A stretch of 12,752 bases of DNA from Malikia sp041190985 (GTDB lineage: Bacteria; Pseudomonadota; Gammaproteobacteria; Burkholderiales; Burkholderiaceae_C): NCBI GenBank assembly GCA_041190985.1, contig JBEEPT010000285.1, positions 1 through 12,752 on the forward strand, in the 5' to 3' direction. Both the position numbers and the translations under genes were made by a program. Shown here piece by piece: positions 7,342 through 12,752 of this stretch (its first letter is position 1; each line of letters starts with the position of its first letter). The notes beneath the pieces are model-generated. The model had not been told where the DNA came from. It did not search any database and saw nothing but the letters and a program-made list of their open reading frames with translations.

Positions 7342-8940
7342 ATGCCCTCACTGCCGAAAGTCTCACTGCTGGCCCTTGCGGCAGCGCTGGCAGCCCTGTC
7401 GCTGCATCCTGCGGCCAACGCTGCCGACCACGAGGCCACCGTCGCGCGCGCCCAGCGCCACCTGGCCGACTTCCCCGGCCGCACGCTGCACGGCAGCGGA
7501 CACGGCTACCAGTCCACCGACGCGATCATCGACGCGGACGGCGCCGAGCATGTGCGCTTCGAGCGGCTCTACAAGGGCCTGCGCGTGATCGGCGGCGACC
7601 TGGTCGTGCATTCGGACCGCAGCGGCCGCTTCCAGCATGCCTCCCAGACCCTGAAGCGCCTGATCGACATGCCGGTCCAGCCCGGCATCAGTTCCGCCAG
7701 CGCGACGCGTGCCGCGCTCGACGCCCACCCCGGCCAGACCCGTGGCCTGCCGCCCACGCTGGTGGTCCACGCCCGCGGCGAGCTGCCGGCGCTGGCCTGG
7801 GACGTGCGGGTGTACGGCGAGCAGGCCGACGGCACCCCGATCGAGAAGCACGTGATCGTCGACGCCCACAACGCCCGGGTGCTGGACGCCTGGGACGACA
7901 TCCACACCGGTGCGGTGACGGAAACGAGCAACGGCAACAGTTTCTTCGATGGCACGGTCGGGCTGACCACCAACCGGCTCAGCGCGACGAAATTCGAGTT
8001 GCGCGACCCCAGCCGCGGCGGCCAGTACACGACGGACATGAACAACAGCCAGGGCGGCAACGGTACCCTGTTCATCGACGCGGACAACGTCTGGGGCAAC
8101 GGCATGCTGAGCAGCCGCCAGACGGTCGGCGTCGACGCCCAGTACGGCACCGCCGTGACCTGGGACTACTTCAAGAACATGCATGGCCGCACCGGCATCG
8201 CCAATAACGGCAAGGGCGCCTACAACCGGGTCCATTACGGCAGCCGCTACAACAACGCATTCTGGTCGGACGGCTGCTTCTGCATGACCTACGGCGACGG
8301 CGACGGCAGCACCTTCAACCCCTTCACCAGCCTGGACGTCGCGGGCCACGAGATGAGCCACGGCGTGACCAGCCGCACCGCCGGCCTGATCTACTCGGGC
8401 GAGTCCGGCGGCCTCAACGAGTCCACCAGCGACATCTTCGGCACCCTGGTCGAGTTCTACGCCAACAATGGCAACGACACGCCCGACTACTACATCGGCG
8501 AGAAGCTGTTCAAGAGCGGCACCAGCGCGATCCGCTCGATGATCCGGCCGAGCGCCGACGGCCGCTCGGCCGACTGCTGGTACTCGGGCGTCGGCAGCCT
8601 CGACGTGCACTACAGCTCGGGCGTCGGCAACCATTTCTTCTACCTGCTGGCCGAGGGCTCAGGGGCGGGCACGACCCCGGGAACGGCCCAGGGCAGCCCG
8701 ACCTGCCAGCCCGGCGACACCCGGGTCGCCAGCGGCAGCGCCAGCCTGAGCGGCATAGGCCGCGACGCGGCCGCCAAAATCTGGTACCGGGCGCTGACGG
8801 CCTACATGACCTCCAGCACCAACTACGCCGCCGCCCGCACCGCCACGCTCAACGCCGCGGCCGACCTCTTCGGTGCCGGCTCGACCGAGCAGATCGCGGT
8901 CGACGCGGCCTGGGCCGCCGTGCGGGTCACCGGCAACTGA
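7342..8940 (+). CDS. Secreted M4-family neutral zinc metalloprotease (thermolysin-like)
   Basis: Secreted thermolysin-like endopeptidase precursor, 532 residues. Order: signal peptide 1-27 (cleavage after ANA); FTP propeptide about 35-110 with FERLYKGLRVIGGDLVVH (73-90); PepSY-like segment about 138-186 (ALAWDVRVYG, DAHNARVLDAWDD); catalytic domain from about residue 190. Zinc ligands and base are HEMSH (His336, Glu337, His340) and Glu360 in GGLNESTSD; His423 in DVHYSSGVGNHFF is the transition-state histidine. Ligand spacing (24 residues from the first His to the third ligand) equals that of thermolysin. The C-terminal helical domain reaches the end; there is no P-domain or PPC tail. Unusual points are a Cys-Phe-Cys at 312-314 beside the MTYGDGDG loop and a loop with Cys412 and Cys455. 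I chose the ATG at 7342 because GGAGA (7332-7336) lies five bases upstream and the signal peptide starts properly; an in-frame GTG at 7315 is upstream of that site. Probably co-transcribed with the subtilase. Confidence 0.96.
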   Translation: MPSLPKVSLLALAAALAALSLHPAANAADHEATVARAQRHLADFPGRTLHGSGHGYQSTDAIIDADGAEHVRFERLYKGLRVIGGDLVVHSDRSGRFQHASQTLKRLIDMPVQPGISSASATRAALDAHPGQTRGLPPTLVVHARGELPALAWDVRVYGEQADGTPIEKHVIVDAHNARVLDAWDDIHTGAVTETSNGNSFFDGTVGLTTNRLSATKFELRDPSRGGQYTTDMNNSQGGNGTLFIDADNVWGNGMLSSRQTVGVDAQYGTAVTWDYFKNMHGRTGIANNGKGAYNRVHYGSRYNNAFWSDGCFCMTYGDGDGSTFNPFTSLDVAGHEMSHGVTSRTAGLIYSGESGGLNESTSDIFGTLVEFYANNGNDTPDYYIGEKLFKSGTSAIRSMIRPSADGRSADCWYSGVGSLDVHYSSGVGNHFFYLLAEGSGAGTTPGTAQGSPTCQPGDTRVASGSASLSGIGRDAAAKIWYRALTAYMTSSTNYAAARTATLNAAADLFGAGSTEQIAVDAAWAAVRVTGN

Positions 8941-8943
8941 GCC

Positions 8944-8984
8944 TGGGCCGGCGCCGCCGCGTCGCGGCGGCATACGCCGGCCCA
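8944..8984. terminator. Large GC-rich hairpin after the M4 protease gene
   Basis: TGGGCCGGCG (8944-8953) pairs perfectly with CGCCGGCCCA (8975-8984). Inside, CCGCCGC (8954-8960) pairs with GCGGCGG (8964-8970) over a three-base loop, with only CATA (8971-8974) unpaired. That is a 17-pair stem starting three bases after the stop codon. It lacks a T-run, so it may block 3' exonucleases or work with the next hairpin. Confidence 0.55.
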
Positions 8985-8989
8985 AAGCA

Positions 8990-9021
8990 GAAGCCCGCGG
9001 GCACAAGCGCCTGCGGGCTTC
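8990..9021. terminator. Probable bidirectional terminator between the protease unit and the CBS gene
   Basis: GAAGCCCGC (8990-8998) pairs perfectly with GCGGGCTTC (9013-9021), and the stem extends inward by about four more pairs including one G-T. On the plus strand it is followed by GTCTGTGG; on the minus strand by TGCTTTGGG, a weak T-rich tail. Sited between two converging transcripts, it could end both. Confidence 0.6.
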
Positions 9022-9052
9022 GTCTGTGGCACCCCGGAAGCGGGAGCTGGCC

Positions 9053-9508
9053 TCAGGACTGGGTGCCCTCTGCCTCCTCGGGCCAGTCGCGGATGTAGGC
9101 CTTGAGCATCTTGTTCTCGAAGTTCTGGGTGTCGACGATGGCCTTGGCCACGTCGTAGAAGCTGATCACGCCCATCAGCATGCGGCCGTCCATCACCGGC
9201 ATGTAGCGGGTGTGGCGCTCCAGCATCAAGGGGCGGACATTCTCGAGCTCGGTGTCGGGCGCGCAGGTCACGGGCTTGGCATCCATCACCTTGCCGACGG
9301 TCTTGCCGCTGACGCTGCCGCCGTTGCGCGCCGCGGTGACCAGGATTTCGCGGAAGGTCAGCATGCCGACCAGTTCGCCATTGGCCATCACGGCGAGCGA
9401 GCCGATGTCGAACTCGGCCATGGTCTCGATCGCGCGCGTGAGCGTCTCCTCGGGGGAAACCGTGTAGAGCGTGCCTCCTTTGACGCGCAGAATGTCACTG
9501 ACTTTCAT
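9053..9508 (-). CDS. Small protein of two CBS domains
   Basis: Cytosolic 151-residue protein made almost wholly of a CBS pair (Bateman module), which in this family binds adenosyl nucleotides such as AMP, ATP or NAD and acts as an energy or redox sensor. CBS1 spans about 7-62 (TLTRAIETMAEFDIGSLAVM, GELVGMLTFREIL) and CBS2 about 74-126 (VMDAKPVTCAPDTELENV, RYMPVMDG, LMGVISFYDVAKAI). The tail is acidic. No catalytic or DNA-binding domain is fused, so it probably works by contacting a partner. The ATG at 9508 is set by AAGGAG nine bases upstream and by MKVSDIL, the usual beginning; the frame is open for 71 more codons upstream but those are not protein-like. It lies 97 bases downstream of the yihY-like gene on the same strand, with its own possible promoter in the gap, and converges on the protease unit. 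Partner and ligand are unknown. Confidence 0.93.
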   Translation of the reverse strand: MKVSDILRVKGGTLYTVSPEETLTRAIETMAEFDIGSLAVMANGELVGMLTFREILVTAARNGGSVSGKTVGKVMDAKPVTCAPDTELENVRPLMLERHTRYMPVMDGRMLMGVISFYDVAKAIVDTQNFENKMLKAYIRDWPEEAEGTQS

Positions 9509-9550
9509 GATAGTTCTCTCCTTGACCGCGGCCAACCGCGCCTTGTCACA

Positions 9551-9556
9551 AATATA
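9551..9556 (-). promoter_or_regulatory. Possible -10 element for the CBS gene
   Basis: On the minus strand TATATT (rc of 9551-9556) lies in an AT-rich patch and would start transcription about 35 bases before the CBS ATG, just upstream of the AAGGAG site. No good -35 hexamer is found at 16-18 bases, so this is tentative. Confidence 0.3.
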
Positions 9557-9605
9557 GCCCACAAAATCGTCTCCCGGCGGCCGTTTTTGCCCGCTACGCC
9601 CGGGA

Positions 9606-10874
9606 TTAACCCGACGTGGCCGGCTCGCCGCGCGGCAGGACGTCGGCCAGTCGCAGCTGCTGCCAGCCGCTGGCCTGCCAGAATGCGCGGGTTCCGTCCT
9701 CCTGCGGCAGGAACAAGGCATGCAGCAGCGGCGCCAGCGGGGTGCGGGCCGGATCGGCCAGCAGCACGTAGCGTGCCTGTTGTTCGTCGAGCCGGCCCAC
9801 CCAGTCGAGCTGCTGCAGGGTCTCGAGCGCCTTTTCGAGCTGCAGCGGATCCACCCGCAGCTTCTGCGCCAGGGCTTCGAGGCTGCTCCCCCTGGGCGCC
9901 GCGCCGCGCGCCTGGACCAGCTGCTCGAGCAGCTCGAGCGCCAGCTGGAAGTCCCAGCCCGGCGTCTGCGCGTGCCGCTCTATGCCGCCGACCAGCACAG
10001 GCAGGTAGGCCGTCATCACCGCGCCCAGCAGCATGATGACCCAGGCGGTATAGAGCCAGATCAGCAGGATGGGCACGGTCGCGAAGGTGCCGTAGACGGC
10101 CGAATAGGTCGGCACATGGGTCAGATACCAGCCCAGGCCGCGCTTGGCCAGCTCCAGGCTGACGGCGGCCAGCAGGGCTCCGGCGAAGGCATGCGCCCAG
10201 CGCACCTGGGCGTTCGGGACGTAGCGGTACAGCGCCGCCATGCCCGAGAGGCCGAGCAGGAACTCGATCGCATCGAGCGCCACGCGTATGCCCCCCGGCA
10301 TCGCGCTGACCCAGCCTTGCGACGCGGACACGGCATAGGAGCTCAGGCTCAGGCTGGCGCCCAGCAGCAGCGGCCCGAGCGTGAGCACCGCCCAGTACAC
10401 CAGCACCCGCTGCGCCAGCGGCCGCTGCTGGCGCACGCGCCAGATGTCGTTGAGCTTGCGGTCTATGGTCAGGATCAGGGTCAGCGCCGTCACCAGCAGG
10501 AAGATCGCGCCCGCCCAGCCCATCTGGCCCGCCTTCTCGGAGAACTGCAGCAGATAGCTCGTGACCTGGCGCGCGATGCTGTCCGGAATCAGGCTCTGGA
10601 TCAGCCATTTCTGCAGCAGAGCCTCCATGCGGCCGAACACCGGAAAGGCGCTGAAGACCGCCAGGCCGACGGTGAACAGCGGCACCAGCGAGATCGTGGT
10701 CGTGAAGGTCAGGCTGCCGGCCGTGATTCCGAGCCGGTCTTCGCGGAAGCGCTCGCGCAGCGTGAGCGCGGTGATGCGCCACGGAAACCGCTGCAGCGCC
10801 TGCAGCAGCGCGGACAGGCGGGAATCGATGAAATGCAGGCGGCCGTACTGGCGCGCGCGCGCGGAGCTTGTCAT
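9606..10874 (-). CDS. YihY-family (UPF0761/BrkB-like) inner-membrane protein with C-terminal soluble extension
   Basis: Integral membrane protein of 422 residues. The N-terminal ~295 residues form the YihY/virulence-factor-BrkB domain with about six membrane spans. Recognisable stretches are LGITAGSLTFTTTISLVPL (48-66), the family's first-helix signature, then ILTIDRKLNDIWRVR (134-148) and YGTFATVPILLIWLYTAWV (261-279). Residues ~300-422 are soluble and look like a winged-helix-type region (LEALAQKLRVDPLQLEKALETL), which longer family members carry; E. coli YihY is about 290 residues and lacks it. Older databases call this family ribonuclease BN; that assignment was withdrawn for E. coli, so I do not use it. 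Function is unknown. The ATG at 10874 has no clear ribosome-binding site. Its start faces the DUF2069 gene across only 32 bases, and it precedes the CBS gene. Confidence 0.93.
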   Translation of the reverse strand: MTSSARARQYGRLHFIDSRLSALLQALQRFPWRITALTLRERFREDRLGITAGSLTFTTTISLVPLFTVGLAVFSAFPVFGRMEALLQKWLIQSLIPDSIARQVTSYLLQFSEKAGQMGWAGAIFLLVTALTLILTIDRKLNDIWRVRQQRPLAQRVLVYWAVLTLGPLLLGASLSLSSYAVSASQGWVSAMPGGIRVALDAIEFLLGLSGMAALYRYVPNAQVRWAHAFAGALLAAVSLELAKRGLGWYLTHVPTYSAVYGTFATVPILLIWLYTAWVIMLLGAVMTAYLPVLVGGIERHAQTPGWDFQLALELLEQLVQARGAAPRGSSLEALAQKLRVDPLQLEKALETLQQLDWVGRLDEQQARYVLLADPARTPLAPLLHALFLPQEDGTRAFWQASGWQQLRLADVLPRGEPATSG

Positions 10875-10906
10875 GCCGGTATCATGCCACCGCTCGATCC
10901 CCCGCC

Positions 10907-11344
10907 ATGAAGAAGACCCGCCCCGCCCCCCTGCCCGACGCCCCGCCAGGCCTCGTTTTGCCCACGCCCGCCGGCGTGGACTCCGCGCGCCGCATCGCCG
11001 TCGCGTGCACGCTGGCGCTGATCGCGCTCGGCCTGGCCTGGGAGCTCTGGCTGGCGCCGCTGCGTCCGGGCGGCTCGTGGTGGGCGATCAAGGTGCTGCC
11101 GCTGGCGCTGCCGCTGGCCGGCCTGCTCAAGAACCGCATGTACACCTACCGCTGGCTCAGCCTGCTGGTCTGGCTCTACGTCACCGAGGGCCTGGTGCGC
11201 GTCGGCAGCGACCGCGGCCTGTCGGCCTGGCTCGCGGCGCTCGAGGTGCTGCTGTGCGTGGCGCTGTTCGCCGCCTGCAGCGCGCATATCCGGCTGCGCC
11301 TGCGCGCCGCGCGCGCTGCCCTGACTCCGGAGCCCCGGCCATGA
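10907..11344 (+). CDS. DUF2069 family small membrane protein
   Basis: Predicted four-helix inner-membrane protein of 145 residues with unknown role. Spans are roughly 30-51, 58-75, 79-98 and 106-128. The conserved block WWAIKVLPLALPLAGLLKN (58-76), then YTYRWLSLLVWLYVTEGLVR (79-98) and a LEVLLC helix (112-117) are the pattern I know as DUF2069. The N-terminus is a short Pro-rich cytosolic tail. I take the ATG at 10907, giving MKKTRPAP; an in-frame TTG at 10868 would overlap the start of the opposite gene and has no support. The ribosome-binding site is poor. Its stop TGA overlaps the next gene's ATG as ATGA, so the two are translationally coupled. Promoter elements for this gene and the divergent yihY-like gene must overlap within 32 bases or lie inside coding sequence. 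Confidence 0.9.
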   Translation: MKKTRPAPLPDAPPGLVLPTPAGVDSARRIAVACTLALIALGLAWELWLAPLRPGGSWWAIKVLPLALPLAGLLKNRMYTYRWLSLLVWLYVTEGLVRVGSDRGLSAWLAALEVLLCVALFAACSAHIRLRLRAARAALTPEPRP

Positions 11345-12752
11345 ATTCGCCCGCCGCGCCCAACCCGCTGCTGCTGACCCTGCGCGCCCTGCTCGGCGAC
11401 GCCCAGGTGCTGACGCATGAAGACCCCGCCGCCGACCTGAGCGCCTACGAGCAGGACTGGCGCCGCCGCCACCTGGGCCGCGCGCTGGCCGTGGTGCGGC
11501 CGGGCAGCACCGAGGAGGTCGCTGCCGTGGTGCGCGCCTGCGCGGCGGCGCGTGTGTCCATCGTGCCCCAGGGCGGCAACACCGGCCTGGTGGTCGGCAG
11601 CGTGCCCGATGCCAGCGGCACCCAGGTGGTGCTGAGCCTGCAGCGCATGAACCGCATCCGCGCCCTCGACGCCGCCAACCTGACGCTGACGCTGGATGCC
11701 GGCTGCGTGCTGGAAGCCGCGCAAAACGCCGCCGACGCGGCCGGCCTGCTGCTGCCGCTGAGCCTGGCCTCAGAGGGCAGCTGCACCGTGGGCGGCAACC
11801 TGGCCAGCAATGCTGGCGGCACCCAGGTGCTGCGCTACGGCAACGCGCGCGAGCTCTGCCTGGGCCTGGAGGTGGTCACGCCGCAGGGCGAGATCTGGAG
11901 CGGCCTGGGCGGCCTGCGCAAGGACAACACCGGCTACGACCTGCGCCAGCTCTACATCGGCAGCGAGGGCACGCTGGGCCTCATCACCGGCGCCACGCTC
12001 AAGCTCTACCCGCGCCCACGCGCGCAGCTGACGGCCTGGGCCGCCGTGCCCGACCTGGAGGCCGCCGTGGCGCTGCTGGGCCTGGCGCACCAGCACCTGG
12101 GCGCAGGCCTGAGCGGCTTCGAGCTGATGGGGCGCTTCGCCCTGAGCCTGGTGGACAAGCACTACCCGCAGCTGCGCGTGCCGCTGTGGCAGGACCATCC
12201 CTGGTGCGTGCTGCTCGAGAACTCCGACAACGAAGGCGAGCAGCATGCGCGCGAGCGCTTCGAGACCCTGCTGGAGCTGGCGCTGGAACAGGGCTGCGTG
12301 AGCGATGCCGTGGTGGCCGAGAACCTGGGCCAGGCCAGGAACCTCTGGCATATCCGCGAGAGCATCTCGATGGCGCAGGCCGAGGAAGGCCTCAACATCA
12401 AGCACGACATCAGCCTGCCGGTGTCGGCGATTCCCGCCTTCTGCGCCGAAACCGACGCCTTGCTCGCGGCCGAGATCCCGGGCGTGCGCCTGGTCAACTT
12501 CGGCCACCTGGGCGACGGCAACCTGCACTACAACGTGCAGTGCCCCGAGGGCGGTGACGCCGCCGCCTTCCTGCGCGAGCACGAGGACGCGGTCAACGCG
12601 CTCGTCTATGACGCGGTGTGCGCGCGCGGCGGCTCGATCAGCGCCGAGCACGGCATCGGCGAGCTCAAGCGCGAGGAGCTGGCGGCCCGCAAGTCGCCGG
12701 TGGCGCTGGGCCTGATGCGCGCCATCAAGGCAGCGCTGGACCCGCAGGGGCG
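11341..12752 (+). CDS. FAD-binding oxidoreductase, GlcD / D-2-hydroxyacid dehydrogenase type, 3'-truncated
   Basis: Flavoprotein of the VAO/PCMH superfamily that oxidises a D-2-hydroxyacid; relatives act on D-2-hydroxyglutarate, D-lactate or glycolate. The frame is open from ATG 11341 to the window end, 470 complete codons. FAD-domain motifs are VPQGGNTGLVVGSVPD (75-90), EGSCTVGGNLASNAGG (145-160), LRKDNTGYDLRQLYIGSEG (192-210) and TLGLITGATLKLYPRP (211-226). The C-terminal oxidase domain has IKHDISLP (353-360), NFGHLGDGNLHYN (386-398), with the metal/substrate His pair, and ISAEHGIGELKR (433-444). The final visible residues LDPQG normally precede a short NPGK-like end, so only about 5-15 residues should be missing. 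The size and motif set fit the D-2-hydroxyglutarate dehydrogenase-like branch best, but the substrate is not settled. Start and DUF2069 stop overlap by four bases. Confidence 0.93.
   Translation, partial: MNSPAAPNPLLLTLRALLGDAQVLTHEDPAADLSAYEQDWRRRHLGRALAVVRPGSTEEVAAVVRACAAARVSIVPQGGNTGLVVGSVPDASGTQVVLSLQRMNRIRALDAANLTLTLDAGCVLEAAQNAADAAGLLLPLSLASEGSCTVGGNLASNAGGTQVLRYGNARELCLGLEVVTPQGEIWSGLGGLRKDNTGYDLRQLYIGSEGTLGLITGATLKLYPRPRAQLTAWAAVPDLEAAVALLGLAHQHLGAGLSGFELMGRFALSLVDKHYPQLRVPLWQDHPWCVLLENSDNEGEQHARERFETLLELALEQGCVSDAVVAENLGQARNLWHIRESISMAQAEEGLNIKHDISLPVSAIPAFCAETDALLAAEIPGVRLVNFGHLGDGNLHYNVQCPEGGDAAAFLREHEDAVNALVYDAVCARGGSISAEHGIGELKREELAARKSPVALGLMRAIKAALDPQG

Noticed and set aside
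9509..9721. 71-codon upstream extension of the CBS protein
   Set aside because: It overlaps the end of the yihY-like gene and is Arg/Ser/Cys-rich, and the ATG at 9508 has a clear AAGGAG site.
9505..10782. 425-codon minus-strand frame overlapping the yihY-like gene in another frame
   Set aside because: It is a shifted reading of the YihY gene; its translation is low-complexity Arg/Ala/Gly, whereas the other frame shows membrane helices and the family signature.
9606..10874. Ribonuclease BN annotation for the YihY-family protein
   Set aside because: That name was attached to the E. coli yihY product in error; the real RNase BN is a different soluble metal-dependent enzyme, and this sequence has none of its motifs.
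10871..10885. Four-codon mini-ORF ending on the yihY-like start codon (ATG at 10885, TGA overlapping the gene's ATG)
   Set aside because: The nearest purine-rich stretch is one base from the ATG, too close to act as a ribosome-binding site, so it is most likely chance.

Overview
This window is GC-rich, tightly packed bacterial chromosome. Its gene content points to a betaproteobacterium of the order Burkholderiales. The pointers are the single-chain iron-sulfur serine dehydratase, a YihY protein with a C-terminal soluble extension next to a DUF2069 membrane protein, and the overall codon use. The placement is an inference from gene style; no RNA gene or other taxonomic marker lies in the window. 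There are no tRNA or rRNA genes, insertion sequences, CRISPR arrays or phage genes. No gene-free stretch exceeds about 165 bases.

Layout. (1) Bases 1-980: the C-terminal three quarters of L-serine dehydratase (sdaA), followed by a hairpin. (2) 1143-1442: a 99-residue protein of unknown function, convergent with a DODA-type extradiol dioxygenase (1452-2267, minus). (3) 2427-5524: a shikimate-pathway block. aroE (plus) overlaps at its 3' end an MFS transporter gene (minus), which lies directly downstream of aroC (minus) with a 4-base gap and a TTG start. (4) 5525-9021: a secreted protease pair. A clean sigma-70-type promoter, with an inverted repeat just upstream, drives an aqualysin/proteinase K-like subtilase. 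An M4 thermolysin-like metalloprotease follows, and two strong hairpins end the unit. (5) 9053-10874 (minus): a YihY-family membrane protein, then a small two-CBS-domain protein. (6) 10907-12752 (plus): a DUF2069 four-helix membrane protein whose stop overlaps the start of a GlcD-type FAD-binding oxidoreductase. That gene runs off the window only a few residues before its expected end.

How the genes work together. AroE (shikimate step) and AroC (last step to chorismate) belong to one pathway. The transporter translated right after AroC may move a related small molecule, but its substrate cannot be read from the sequence. The two proteases both have signal peptides and N-terminal propeptides, so they are made as inactive precursors and act outside the cytoplasm. 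Their different chemistries (serine and zinc) suit joint breakdown of external protein. They form the most accessory-looking part of the window, sitting between otherwise housekeeping genes.

I did not find a convincing undescribed system. The points most worth a second look are the interrupted palindrome upstream of the protease promoter, the aroC-linked transporter, the CxC element and extra cysteines in the M4 enzyme, and the 99-residue orphan protein.
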